Of a DNA stretch of 64,000 bases, positions 36,837-44,761 are shown piece after piece. Source of the DNA: Bacteroidota bacterium (lineage in GTDB: Bacteria > Bacteroidota > Bacteroidia > Chitinophagales > Chitinophagaceae); assembly GCA_013289175.1 (NCBI GenBank), contig JABDAN010000002.1:54682-118681 (forward strand). Direction: 5' to 3'. The notes below the pieces were generated by a model that did not search any database, had not been told where the DNA came from, and saw nothing but the letters and a program-made list of their open reading frames with translations. The translations under genes and the position numbers were made by a program. The first letter of the stretch is position 1, and the number at the start of each line of letters is the position of its first letter.

Positions 36837-36925
36837 CTTATTTATATGTGGTTTATTCTCCTAAGTTAATTAAGTTTATGAAAAGGGATTAACCATTATT
36901 TAATAGCTATCTATTTTCTTTATCC

Positions 36926-37576
36926 ATGGATCTTTATTTTATCAGTGGACTTGGTGCAGACAAACGGGTATTTCAAAAATTGATCCTTCCAGACTTATTT
37001 ACAATTCATCACATCGTTTGGGCGCCAGTTTCTGAAGAGGATTCCATGGAAATGTACTGTAAGGAATTGAGCCGGCAGGTAAACCAATCCAGACCTTTTA
37101 TCCTGGTCGGACTTTCCTTTGGTGGAATCGTTGCCATACAGATGTCTAAAATACTCAGGCCGGTCCAGACTGTCATAATTTCCAGCTATTGCTTCAGGAA
37201 TGAGATCCCCAAATTTTATGTTTTTCTAGCCAAAACCAGATTTTATCGAATCATACCCAGCCGTTTTTTATTGAGGCCAAACAAGTTTGTTTTCCGCTTA
37301 TTCGGTGCCAACGAACCGATGAAGAAGAAAATGCTGACCAATATTCTGGAAGACACGGACCCCATTTTCTTCCGGTGGGCAGTAAAACAGTTGTTTACCA
37401 TCAACAATGACTGGCAACCCGAATCATTCCTGCATATCCATGGCACGGCCGATAAAATATTACCTATTCATCCCAATATGAAGGCGATTGAAGTGCAGGG
37501 AGGGGAGCATTTGATGGTCTATAGCAAGGCAGAAGAAGTCAGTGAAATACTGGGTCGGTATTTGAAACGTTCCTGA
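36926..37576 (+). CDS. alpha/beta hydrolase, cytoplasmic
   Basis: 216 residues without signal peptide. It opens MDLYFISGLGADKRVFQKL (oxyanion region), with nucleophile elbow GLSFGG near residue 64 and a C-terminal His in HIHGTADKILP and GGEHLMVYSKAEEV. Probably an esterase or lipase-like enzyme; the substrate is unknown. It is the last chromosomal gene before the tRNA-Leu integration site. Confidence 0.8.
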   Translation: MDLYFISGLGADKRVFQKLILPDLFTIHHIVWAPVSEEDSMEMYCKELSRQVNQSRPFILVGLSFGGIVAIQMSKILRPVQTVIISSYCFRNEIPKFYVFLAKTRFYRIIPSRFLLRPNKFVFRLFGANEPMKKKMLTNILEDTDPIFFRWAVKQLFTINNDWQPESFLHIHGTADKILPIHPNMKAIEVQGGEHLMVYSKAEEVSEILGRYLKRS

Positions 37577-37620
37577 CCGGAATTCTCCCATTTTTTTAAA
37601 TTAAATTAGACTCAATCCCG

Positions 37621-37628
37621 TACATTTG
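37621..37628 (+). promoter_or_regulatory. -7 element of the tRNA-Leu promoter
   Basis: TACATTTG matches TAnnTTTG, 19 bp before the tRNA 5' end; a T-run at 37591-37597 lies near the -33 position. Confidence 0.5.
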
Positions 37629-37647
37629 CCTCCCATTATTCCATTCA

Positions 37648-37731
37648 GCCCAGATGGCGGAATTGGTAGACGCGCTAGACTCAAAATCTGGTTATCGCAA
37701 GGTAGTGCAGGTTCGATTCCTGTTCTGGGCA
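37648..37731 (+). tRNA. tRNA-Leu (anticodon CAA)
   Basis: 84 nt. Acceptor stem GCCCAGA pairs with TCTGGGC (37724-37730), discriminator A37731. D-arm region GGCGGAATTGGTAGACGCG, anticodon stem CTAGA/TCTGG with loop CTCAAAA giving anticodon CAA at 37682-37684, a variable arm GGTTATCGCAAGGTAGT-like as in class II tRNAs, and T-arm GCAGGTTCGATTCCTGT. CCA is not encoded. The 3' end is the attachment site of the island that follows, and the gene remains intact. Confidence 0.95.
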
Positions 37732-37732
37732 C
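37716..37732 (+). repeat. attL: left attachment site in the tRNA 3' end
   Basis: ATTCCTGTTCTGGGCAC, identical to 52984-53000. The flanking bases differ on both sides, so the exact identity is 17 bp. It covers the tRNA T-arm 3' side, acceptor strand and discriminator, a usual target of tyrosine integrases. Confidence 0.9.
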
Positions 37733-37734
37733 TA

Positions 37735-37763
37735 AAAGGGGACTTCGGTCCCCTTTCTTTTTT
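37735..37763 (+). terminator. tRNA-Leu terminator with UUCG tetraloop
   Basis: AAAGGGGAC and GTCCCCTTT form a 9-bp stem capped by TTCG, then C and six Ts. It sits 3 bp past the att core. Confidence 0.9.
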
Positions 37764-37833
37764 CTTACTTCACTGGTTTTCAAGCCTATAGTTTCTTATC
37801 GTTTCCTTTGGTTGCCTATTTTTTATCATTTTT

Positions 37834-37868
37834 TGTAACTACCTTGTAACTGGACCTGTGTAACTGGA
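37834..37868 (+). repeat. integrase arm-type sites, left end
   Basis: Three direct copies of TGTAACT: 37834 (TGTAACTACC), 37845 and 37859 (both TGTAACTGGACC). Copies also occur near the right end at 52930 and 52941, and past the right att site at 53103. Their placement beside the att cores fits arm-binding sites of the integrase N-terminal domain; this is inference. Confidence 0.55.
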
Positions 37869-37898
37869 CCCATTTTCGAACCCAAAACTACCCCTCAG

Positions 37899-39062
37899 AT
37901 GAGCGTCACATTAAGAGAGAAAAAAAACCTGGATAAAGACAAAAAAGTTATCAGTATCTCCCTCTATCTCGACATATATGATGCTTCCGCAACTCCCAAG
38001 AGAAGATTTGAATTTATTCACCATTTGAAATTAGATATACGCAATTCGGCAGAGGCACGCGTTAAAAACAAGGCAACGAGATTGCTTGCTGAAACGATCA
38101 GGAGTGATCGTGCACATGAACTCGCATCGAGCGACTATGATGTTCAAACCGAATCTGGAAAGAAAACTAAAGCAGTTGAATGGATGCAAAAATTTATAGA
38201 TGGATATAAATTAAAAGACAAGCGAAACCTGCAGGGTGCGTTAAACCGGTTCAAGGATTTTATTGGAAAAGACAAAGACTTAACTTTTAAGAACATCAAT
38301 GTTCAGATGATCGAGGGTTATCGCGAATACTTAAAAAGCACATCAAAAGGAGAGGGAGCCAGTTCTTATTACGCCAGGTTTAAAAAAATGATGAAGGAAG
38401 CCTATAAGGCAAAATTGATAAATAGAAATCCGGTATTGGAAGTTAAAAAGGGAAAGCTTCCCGGCGCGAAGAAAAAAGATACACTAACAATTGAGGAAAT
38501 AAAACAACTGGTGGCGACGCCTACCCAAAGCGAATTTGATGTCAGGAATGCCTTTCTTTTTTGCCTGGTCACAGGTCTTAGGTGGATCGATGTACATAAA
38601 TTGACATGGTCGGATATAAACGGCAAGGTTATGACCGTGATACAAAGCAAAACTGAAAGGGAGATTACCGTTAACCTCAATGATACTGCATTAAAATTGA
38701 TAGGGAGGCCTAAGAAATCATCGGATAAAGTATTTCGATTACCTACTGCAGATGGTGCCAACAAGACTATAAAGGCCTGGGTGAAGCGTGCAGGGATCAC
38801 AAAAAAAGTAACCTGGCACAATGCTCGACATTCATTTGGAACTAACCTTATTGTTGAGGGAACAGACGTATTAACTGTTAGCAGCATGCTGGGGCATGCC
38901 GGGCTGATGCACACAATGCGCTATGTAAAGGCAGCTGCGGAACTGAAGAACCGTGCTTCGGATAAATTAAATTTTGATCTGGAAGCGGCTGTGCCAGAAA
39001 AAGATCCGAACACTGCCACGGTAATAGACATCAATGACAAGCCTCGGAAAAAAACAAAATAA
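37899..39062 (+). CDS. tyrosine-type site-specific integrase
   Basis: 387 residues. N-terminal arm-binding region, then a SAM-like core-binding domain (residues about 90-180) and the catalytic domain. Catalytic residues: Arg in TGLRWIDVHKLTW near 226, Lys in IQSKTEREITVNL, HNARHS near 307 (H-x-x-R), His in LGHAGLMHT near 331, and nucleophile Tyr in MRYVKA near 341. It lies 166 bp from attL and reads away from the tRNA, as expected for an integrase that recognises its 3' end. Confidence 0.95.
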   Translation: MSVTLREKKNLDKDKKVISISLYLDIYDASATPKRRFEFIHHLKLDIRNSAEARVKNKATRLLAETIRSDRAHELASSDYDVQTESGKKTKAVEWMQKFIDGYKLKDKRNLQGALNRFKDFIGKDKDLTFKNINVQMIEGYREYLKSTSKGEGASSYYARFKKMMKEAYKAKLINRNPVLEVKKGKLPGAKKKDTLTIEEIKQLVATPTQSEFDVRNAFLFCLVTGLRWIDVHKLTWSDINGKVMTVIQSKTEREITVNLNDTALKLIGRPKKSSDKVFRLPTADGANKTIKAWVKRAGITKKVTWHNARHSFGTNLIVEGTDVLTVSSMLGHAGLMHTMRYVKAAAELKNRASDKLNFDLEAAVPEKDPNTATVIDINDKPRKKTK

Positions 39063-39068
39063 CACAAC

Positions 39069-39272
39069 ATGACAACAGACTGGGAACTTTATAGAGAATT
39101 TTACCAGGCCCATGAGGCGGGCACCGGGGATGACTTGCTGCAGGCACTGTGGGACCGGTTTGCCGCCACGCTGACACCGCTGCCGGCAGGATGGACCGTT
39201 ATGGACTTATTCAGAGAAAAAGCTACAGGTGGACTTGTTCTGCCTTCGCCGGTCGTTTCTACGCCTGGCTAA
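39069..39272 (+). CDS. small hypothetical protein, 67 aa
   Basis: No family recognised. Acidic helical start TTDWELYREFYQAHEAGTGDD followed by a Pro-rich C-terminus. It lies 6 bp after the integrase and is probably co-transcribed. Confidence 0.5.
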   Translation: MTTDWELYREFYQAHEAGTGDDLLQALWDRFAATLTPLPAGWTVMDLFREKATGGLVLPSPVVSTPG

Positions 39273-39296
39273 TATTGAATTTCAAAATTTCAAAAT

Positions 39297-39506
39297 ATGA
39301 GTCAAACACTTGTTTGTAGAGGCTGTATTACTTGCCCCTTCCGGATTCAATGTCCATACCTTTCTCGTCTGAACCAATGTCCTATTTTGCAGGATGCCTG
39401 TAGGGAAGACTTGGAAACCTTGTCAATAAATAACCTGATTGAAGAGAAGCTTCTTAGAGAAGTGAGGGAGCTAGTTCACGGAAGTGATCCGGCGCCGCTA
39501 AATTAG
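39297..39506 (+). CDS. cysteine-rich mini-protein, putative metal binding
   Basis: 69 residues with six cysteines in the first 35, spaced C-x2-C-x2-C-x5-C-x8-C-x6-C (CRGCITCPFRIQCP and so on). The pattern could bind zinc or an Fe-S cluster. The C-terminal half is a charged helix (LIEEKLLREVRELVHG). No family recognised. Part of the early small-gene run after the integrase. Confidence 0.5.
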   Translation: MSQTLVCRGCITCPFRIQCPYLSRLNQCPILQDACREDLETLSINNLIEEKLLREVRELVHGSDPAPLN

Positions 39507-39530
39507 TTTTTAAACAAAACCAACATAACC

Positions 39531-39725
39531 ATGGATTCAGGAATGACTTTTACGTCTGAAAATTCACTAGAGATAAAAATCCTCTTTAAAAATGAAAAGG
39601 AGAAAGATCAGTTCGCACAATTTTTGACAGAAGTAAATGAGCTTTGGCCTAAATATCAGGTGACGATTCATAAGGATCCGAAGACTGATGTCGGATTCTC
39701 CAAATTCATTGCGGAAAATTTGTAA
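39531..39725 (+). CDS. small hypothetical protein, 64 aa
   Basis: Predicted alpha/beta: SLEIKILFKNEKEKDQFAQFLTEVNELWP. No family recognised. Followed after 9 bp by a good terminator, so it ends the first transcript of the element. Confidence 0.5.
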   Translation: MDSGMTFTSENSLEIKILFKNEKEKDQFAQFLTEVNELWPKYQVTIHKDPKTDVGFSKFIAENL

Positions 39726-39734
39726 ACAAAAACA

Positions 39735-39752
39735 CCCAGGCTGTCACCTGGG
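39735..39752 (+). terminator. Rho-independent terminator
   Basis: CCCAGG and CCTGGG form a 6-bp stem with loop CTGTCA, followed by CATTTATT. Confidence 0.6.
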
Positions 39753-39786
39753 CATTTATTCAATCATCACATAAAAAGTACATTTT

Positions 39787-40410
39787 ATGCAACAATCAAA
39801 AGCAAAGGTAACGAAACAGAAAGTGGAAAAGAATTCCACTAAAGTAGAAAAGAAGCTTCCCTATTCCTCAAGCGAGGTTATCCCTAAAAATAATAGGCTT
39901 GAAGATTACGGTTTCGCATCTTCTAATTTTAACAGGCTTCTGGATATATTGAGACTCCAGTCTGGATATAAACCACCGAAGAAATTGAAAATTCCGAATG
40001 TTCACAAAGACACATTTCAGATGTATTTCTTAGAACAGCAACGTCTAATGCAACAAGTTGAAGTGAAATATCTACGAAAAACTGTGGCTGGTCAAAAAAT
40101 GCTTGTCAACAAATTGGCATCAGCCGTGAGGAAGTACGAGAAAAAGATATCAATTTACTCACAAGCGGAAAAGAGAATATTGGCCTATTATAAGGCAGAT
40201 TCAAAAGGAGCCAATCTTCCCAAATACAAAATGTCTTATGACCTGAAAAAATTAAGATCAAATGTTGAAAACCTTACAACTCTAATTGAGCAATTGCGGG
40301 AACGACATGATAAGTTTATAGAGTTTAACCGTAAAGACCGTTTCAAAGACATATTTCTAGATAAGAAAAAAAGACCACCATCGTACTATGAAAGACCCAA
40401 AGCAGCCTAA
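39787..40410 (+). CDS. hypothetical Lys-rich coiled-coil protein
   Basis: 207 residues, very basic. N-terminus KAKVTKQKVEKNSTKVEKK looks disordered; residues 75-180 are helical with heptad character (LEQQRLMQQVEVKYLRKTVA, LRSNVENLTTLIEQLRERHD). No family recognised. It has terminators on both sides, so it is likely transcribed alone. Confidence 0.55.
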   Translation: MQQSKAKVTKQKVEKNSTKVEKKLPYSSSEVIPKNNRLEDYGFASSNFNRLLDILRLQSGYKPPKKLKIPNVHKDTFQMYFLEQQRLMQQVEVKYLRKTVAGQKMLVNKLASAVRKYEKKISIYSQAEKRILAYYKADSKGANLPKYKMSYDLKKLRSNVENLTTLIEQLRERHDKFIEFNRKDRFKDIFLDKKKRPPSYYERPKAA

Positions 40411-40446
40411 GAATTAATAATTCCGAATTAAAAATTAATAATTATA

Positions 40447-40471
40447 GCCCTGGTTGATCCGGGGCTTTTTT
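40447..40471. terminator. terminator between convergent genes
   Basis: GCCCTGG and CCGGGGC (one T-G pair) with loop TTGAT, followed by six Ts. It overlaps the end of the minus-strand gene by two bases. Confidence 0.75.
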
Positions 40472-40736
40472 ATTTTATATTAAAAATATCTCTCAAATCA
40501 TTCTCCAGAGTTTGGAGTTCCTGCTGTGTAAAATGCAAAGTGTGCCATTCAACCGAGTTCTTGTCTTCGATTTTTCCTTTCTGTTCCTCCATCCTGCCGA
40601 CCAGAGTATGAACCCTATTTACGGCAGACCTATTTACACCTTTGGAGATTTGGTGTGTAGTGTAGACCGCGTAAAGAAGCCCAGCTATTGAAAGAAGTAC
40701 ACCAAAAAATCCAAGTACCACACCTAATGCTTCCAT
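40470..40736 (-). CDS. small membrane protein, 88 aa
   Basis: One N-terminal membrane helix (ALGVVLGFFGVLLSIAGLLYAVYT) and a charged cytoplasmic tail rich in Glu, Lys and Gln (VGRMEEQKGKIEDK). No family recognised. It faces the opposite way to its neighbours in the element, like many accessory cargo genes. Confidence 0.5.
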   Translation of the reverse strand: MEALGVVLGFFGVLLSIAGLLYAVYTTHQISKGVNRSAVNRVHTLVGRMEEQKGKIEDKNSVEWHTLHFTQQELQTLENDLRDIFNIK

Positions 40737-41230
40737 ATGTTTATTGTTTGCAACAAAACTACAAACAAAAAGAGTCCATCGTTGGTCGGATAAGGCCCGG
40801 AGTCGCCAAAGGGTACTCCGGAGACATTAGCCGATCTCGGATTGAATAAAAAACAGTCAGCCGCCTTCCAGCAGATTTCATACCGGTTGTGGCCGTCAAT
40901 TAAGGTGTTATGCACAGTTTCGCTCATGGTTCTTCACACCCCAATAACCAGGTTTTTAAGGACTTCCCAAACTATTTAAGTTTGTTCAATCACGGTCAAC
41001 TAAAATAAAGATAGGCCGTGCACGGTCTAACATTCGAATTGATCAATTAGGAAGATTGAGTTTTGTGAATTGAAGTTAAACAAAATAAAAGTAAGGCACA
41101 TATGCCCTAGTTGCCGACTAACTGAATTGCAAAAAGTGAACTTTATTCAGTCAAGGTAGAAAAATAAAAGTGGTACCAGTTCTGGGTCCACATCGTTAAA
41201 AACAAGTGTTGAATTATCAATTTTGAAAAA
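40737..41230. other. 494-bp control region with palindromes and a gene fragment
   Basis: No intact gene. Contents: inverted repeat CCGGAGT (40797-40803) / ACTCCGG (40815-40821); perfect palindromes CCGTGCACGG (41016-41025) and AATTGATCAATT (41037-41048); and a ParB-like gene fragment (40856-40927). It precedes the HTH genes and probably holds their operator and promoter. Confidence 0.5.
40856..40927 (-). pseudogene. ParB/Srx-like gene fragment
   Basis: The minus strand reads MSETVHNTLIDGHNRYEICW before continuing into unrelated-looking sequence. LIDGHNRYE is a hallmark of ParB/sulfiredoxin-fold proteins, often found in plasmid and phage partition or replication genes. Only about 24 codons match, so this is a relic or very short gene. 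Confidence 0.4.
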
Positions 41231-41449
41231 ATGAAACCAAATATGTCAAATTTTAAGCAGGGACGTGCAATTGAGCCTGTTTTTATCTCTCGTAGGGAAT
41301 TATCCAATCGTTTGGATATCAGCGTGAGCACCGCTCAAAGACTTGAGAAGGATAAAGTGATCACTCCGATTAAAATCGGCGGTTCCGTCCGTTACAACTG
41401 GCAGGAAATCTACAGTAACCTGCAGAATAAAAGCAAGAACGGTTACTAA
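41231..41449 (+). CDS. excisionase-type helix-turn-helix protein
   Basis: 72 residues. HTH_17 (Xis/MerR-like winged helix) pattern: FISRRELSNRLDISVSTAQRLEKDKVITPIKIGGSVRYNWQEI. It binds DNA and may direct excision or control the element's early genes. The stop codon is followed immediately by the ATG of the next HTH gene, so the two are co-translated. Confidence 0.8.
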   Translation: MKPNMSNFKQGRAIEPVFISRRELSNRLDISVSTAQRLEKDKVITPIKIGGSVRYNWQEIYSNLQNKSKNGY

Positions 41450-41764
41450 ATGGGAACCAGGAAACCCTTACGTCAAAGCATTGCAGTGCGCCTTGATTCT
41501 CTGGAAAAAGGGTATATGGGGCAAGTATTGGCTTCCAAAAGAATACTGACTGCTGAAGAAGGCGCCCAATTCCTGGATATCGCCGTTTCATATCTGTATA
41601 AATTGACCTCTGCAGGAGTCCTCCCTTATTCAAAACCGGCCGGGAAGAAAATCTATTTCTTGCGCGAGGATCTGGAACGGTGGGTAATGGGGGCCCGGAT
41701 GCCCGGGGCGGCTGAACGCAAGGAAGCGGCGGCCGAATATCTTGAAAGGAAAAAACGAAAATAG
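41450..41764 (+). CDS. second excisionase-type helix-turn-helix protein
   Basis: 104 residues. A basic N-terminus (RKPLRQSIAVRLDS), then an HTH_17 module: LTAEEGAQFLDIAVSYLYKLTSAGVLPYSKPAGKKIYFLREDLERWV, which is the common Bacteroidota mobile-element excisionase form. Basic tail ERKKRK. Directly abuts the HTH gene upstream and the RepA-like ATPase downstream. Confidence 0.82.
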   Translation: MGTRKPLRQSIAVRLDSLEKGYMGQVLASKRILTAEEGAQFLDIAVSYLYKLTSAGVLPYSKPAGKKIYFLREDLERWVMGARMPGAAERKEAAAEYLERKKRK

Positions 41765-42904
41765 GTGGGTGAAACAAAACGCCTTTTTCAGAATAAACTA
41801 ATCGACGAGGAATTAAAGGAATCGTTTCCACAAACAGACTCCGTCGACAAGCTCTTTGAAGGAAGTGATGACAGGCAGCTAAATAAAAACGTGTTCATTC
41901 CGAACTGGAATAACAGACCACCGCAATTGCCTCCGGTTATCCAACTAGGCGGGACCACGATTTTAACAAGTCAAAATGTTTCTGCGCTGATAGCAAGACC
42001 CGGCGGTGGTAAAAGTAGCTGTATAGAAGCGATCATTTCAAGCTTTGTTAATCCAATATCTGATTGTCTGGGTTTTTCGGTGGATAAATCATGTGCTGGT
42101 ATAATCAGCCTGGATTTCGAACGCACCAATAACGACGTTTGGAACTCGTGGCATAGGGCTGGGCGCCGTGCGGAAATAAACCAAGGCGAAACTATGCCGA
42201 ACGTGCTGATTGCAGGCATGAGGTCCGTTTCCAGGCTGAAAGAAAGAAAAGAATTTACTGTACAGATGTTGGAAAATAATCCATGTAGCCTGCTAATGTT
42301 TGATGGTGCAGGTGACCTGGTTAACGACACGAACGATCTTGAAGAAGCGGGGTTGTGTATGGATTGGCTTCGCGAAATGACTGTCAAATACAATATTTCT
42401 GTTTTCTGCACACTGCACCCAAATCCAGGGAGCGATAAGCCAAGAGGTCATTTGGGTTCTGAAATATGCCGGGAAGCAGAGTGTGTAATGATGGCAAAGC
42501 CATACGATGAGAATTCAAGAATCATTACTTGTCGCGGTGGTGAACCAATGAAAAACCGGAACAACCCGGAATTAACCGTAGCATTTAAGTGGAGTGAACG
42601 TCAATCGATGTTTATCGCCGCTGATTTTGATGAAATATCTAACGAAAAAAAGAGTGAAAAAGACGGTAAAAAGCGCGCCGAAATGTTTACGGTAATTAAA
42701 AAGGTTTTACCGCTCGGTAAATCGCTTACCGCCGGGGAGCTGGTAAGTGCGATCATGAGCGAAAAAGGATACTCCGACAAAACTACTAGAGAACGCGTGA
42801 AAGACGCTGTGGGATGGGGTTTGGTGGAACACGATGGTAAATATTATAGAGCAAAAACAATTGAATTAAATGACAACGGTAATTACGGTAATTATGGTAA
42901 TTAA
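41765..42904 (+). CDS. RepA/RecA-like AAA ATPase, putative replicative helicase
   Basis: 379 residues, GTG start directly after the preceding stop. Walker A ARPGGGKSSCIEA near residues 77-88 and Walker B CSLLMFDGAGDLVND near 173, then STLHPN-like sensor FCTLHPNPGSDKPRGHLGSE, as in RSF1010 RepA-type hexameric helicases and related phage proteins. C-terminal winged-helix-like region, ending in the repeat NYGNYGN because the gene's 3' end runs into the iteron cluster. It is likely to replicate the excised element together with the primase-like gene downstream. Confidence 0.8.
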   Translation: MGETKRLFQNKLIDEELKESFPQTDSVDKLFEGSDDRQLNKNVFIPNWNNRPPQLPPVIQLGGTTILTSQNVSALIARPGGGKSSCIEAIISSFVNPISDCLGFSVDKSCAGIISLDFERTNNDVWNSWHRAGRRAEINQGETMPNVLIAGMRSVSRLKERKEFTVQMLENNPCSLLMFDGAGDLVNDTNDLEEAGLCMDWLREMTVKYNISVFCTLHPNPGSDKPRGHLGSEICREAECVMMAKPYDENSRIITCRGGEPMKNRNNPELTVAFKWSERQSMFIAADFDEISNEKKSEKDGKKRAEMFTVIKKVLPLGKSLTAGELVSAIMSEKGYSDKTTRERVKDAVGWGLVEHDGKYYRAKTIELNDNGNYGNYGN

Positions 42905-42977
42905 CGGTAATTCTACCGCGGTTACCAATAACGGTAATTACGGTAAAAGGTATATAATACCGTTACCGTGTTACCGT
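42876..42977 (+). repeat. iteron-like repeat cluster, candidate replication origin
   Basis: Six direct copies of ACGGTAA (one as ATGGTAA) start at 42876, 42885, 42894, 42904, 42931 and 42940. The spacing is 9, 9, 10, 27 and 9 bp. Inverted copies (TACCGT, TTACCGT, TTACCGT) follow at 42958, 42963 and 42971. The 9-bp rhythm between a RepA-like helicase gene and a primase-like gene is the layout of iteron origins. The first three copies are read as codons (Gly-Asn-Tyr) at the end of the ATPase gene. Confidence 0.65.
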
Positions 42978-43009
42978 AACCCAAAAAACTTTGAAGTACC
43001 GAAGATAAA

Positions 43010-44044
43010 ATGAGTCAGTACAGATACATATTGAATCCTTACAAAACACCAGCTTCGAAAGAAACATGCCCGGCATGCGGACATAAACGGGTTTTCACCA
43101 GGTATCGAGATACAGAAACAGGAAACCTTCTTTTTGAAACGGTTGGACGTTGTGACCGGGAAAACAATTGCGGCTATCATAAAACCCCGAAACAGTTCTT
43201 TGAAGAAAACAAGATCTATCAGCCTGAAAAGAATTATTCGGCGCCAAAGGCCGCACCAGCCCCCACGATCGACTATCTGGACAGTGACCTGGTAGTACGA
43301 TCGATGACAGGATATGCCGACAATAGGTTTGTTATGTACCTGAAAGCCCTATTCGGTGAAGATATCACCATGGATCTGGTTTCTAAATACTGCATTGGAA
43401 GTTCAAAACACTGGAAGGGCGCTACAATATTCTGGCAGATCGATCAGCAGGAAAACATCCGCCAATGCAAGATCATGCTGTATAACGCGGTGACCGGAAA
43501 AAGAGTAAAGGCGGGTGAACAAGTCGAAAAATGGGACAGAACCAGTAAAAAGCATATTACAGAAGTTACGGACGTCCCTTGCAGTAAAGTCTTTGGAAAA
43601 TATCTGAACAACGAAACCCAAAAATTAAACCTACAGCAATGTTTTTTCGGTGAACATCTTTTAGCAGAACACCCGGACAAGACTGTAGCCATAGTCGAAA
43701 GCGAAAAGACGGCAATAATCGCCAGCGTATACTTCCCGAACCTGGTGTGGATAGCGACCGGCGGATCCAGCGGGTGCGGATGGTCCAAAAAGGAAATATC
43801 AAAAGTTCTGAAAGGAAGAAACGTAATGCTTTATCCAGATCTCGGGCAATATGAATCCTGGAAACAAAAAGCTGATATCATCCGGGAGTTGATTGGCAGC
43901 AAAGTAGCAGTTTCATCACTCCTGGAAAAAGTGGCAACCGATGATGAAAGGAAGAGTGGTTATGATTTAGCCGACTACCTGGTGAAGCGTGATAGTTCCG
44001 GCCTGGCTGTGACTGAAGCTGAGTATCCGGTATTGTGGGATTAA
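43010..44044 (+). CDS. primase-like protein with zinc finger and TOPRIM-type domain (DUF6371-like)
   Basis: 344 residues. An N-terminal zinc finger (CPACGHKRVF...CDRENNCGYH) is followed by a central region and a TOPRIM-like segment: KTVAIVESEKTAIIASVYFP near residue 222 (acidic Glu) and NVMLYPDLGQYESW near 270 (Asp). Proteins of this build are frequent in Bacteroidota phages and plasmids and are thought to act in replication priming. It stands right behind the iteron cluster. Confidence 0.72.
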   Translation: MSQYRYILNPYKTPASKETCPACGHKRVFTRYRDTETGNLLFETVGRCDRENNCGYHKTPKQFFEENKIYQPEKNYSAPKAAPAPTIDYLDSDLVVRSMTGYADNRFVMYLKALFGEDITMDLVSKYCIGSSKHWKGATIFWQIDQQENIRQCKIMLYNAVTGKRVKAGEQVEKWDRTSKKHITEVTDVPCSKVFGKYLNNETQKLNLQQCFFGEHLLAEHPDKTVAIVESEKTAIIASVYFPNLVWIATGGSSGCGWSKKEISKVLKGRNVMLYPDLGQYESWKQKADIIRELIGSKVAVSSLLEKVATDDERKSGYDLADYLVKRDSSGLAVTEAEYPVLWD

Positions 44045-44214
44045 AAAACTTAATGGTCTTAAAACATATGTCCGACACACAGGCGGTGGAAACTATAGAA
44101 AAAATGGCGTGTGTCTAAAGATGGCCGTTAGGCGTAAATGCCAGAAATAGGAATCGACAAGATTTGAATATCAATTAGTTATAGCGTTTAAGTTACATAG
44201 AAGAAACACGAAGC

Positions 44215-44307
44215 ATGAAAAACAGTCAAAAAACAGCAGGAAGCACACCAGGCCCAATGGCGTGGAGAACGCAGAAATTAAGCATTAAAAAACCACCAAA
44301 ACAGTAA
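44215..44307 (+). CDS. possible 30-aa basic peptide
   Basis: ATG at 44215 to TAA at 44307; product starts MKNSQKTAGSTPGPMAWRTQ and ends LSIKKPPKQ. It lies 4 bp before the next gene. No homology known; could be a genuine small gene or chance. Confidence 0.25.
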   Translation: MKNSQKTAGSTPGPMAWRTQKLSIKKPPKQ

Positions 44308-44311
44308 TAAA

Positions 44312-44731
44312 ATGAAACATCGATTCACTGAAGATCAGCTTGCAAACAAAACAATAAAAGCTATTTTATATAAAATCGTAATTAAACTTCTTGATGGTGA
44401 GGAGTTTGACTCCTGTGAGGTACACCTATCGCAAATGGATGCAGAGTTGGCGTTTATTGAAAACAAGCTTTACTTAATAAACAACCCGATGACCGGTAAG
44501 GAGTTTGTCATAAGTATACCGTGTGATGATTCGGCAAGCGATTATGGAAAGGGATTAGAAGAAAAATATGGTAAGGTGGCAGTAAGGCTGCGTTACGAGA
44601 TCAAATCTCCACGGGGTTTTGGAATACATTATAAAAGTTCCGATCCGGATGTCAAGATTGCCAACGATACTATTACCAACAGTCAATTCACTTACAGACT
44701 TAGTTCTTTTGCAAATCCAGATGAATTCTAA
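44312..44731 (+). CDS. hypothetical protein, 139 aa
   Basis: No family recognised. Beta-rich, no signal peptide: IVIKLLDGEEFDSCEVHLSQMD and KVAVRLRYEIKSPRGFGIHY. It lies between the replication and packaging genes of the element and is probably co-transcribed with the next gene, 30 bp downstream. Confidence 0.5.
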   Translation: MKHRFTEDQLANKTIKAILYKIVIKLLDGEEFDSCEVHLSQMDAELAFIENKLYLINNPMTGKEFVISIPCDDSASDYGKGLEEKYGKVAVRLRYEIKSPRGFGIHYKSSDPDVKIANDTITNSQFTYRLSSFANPDEF

Positions 44732-44761
44732 ACATCAATAATCAATAAAAACGTACAAATT

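Noticed and set aside
42876..42977. CRISPR-like array
   Set aside because: Repeats are only 7-9 bp with no spacers of constant length and no cas genes; iterons fit better.
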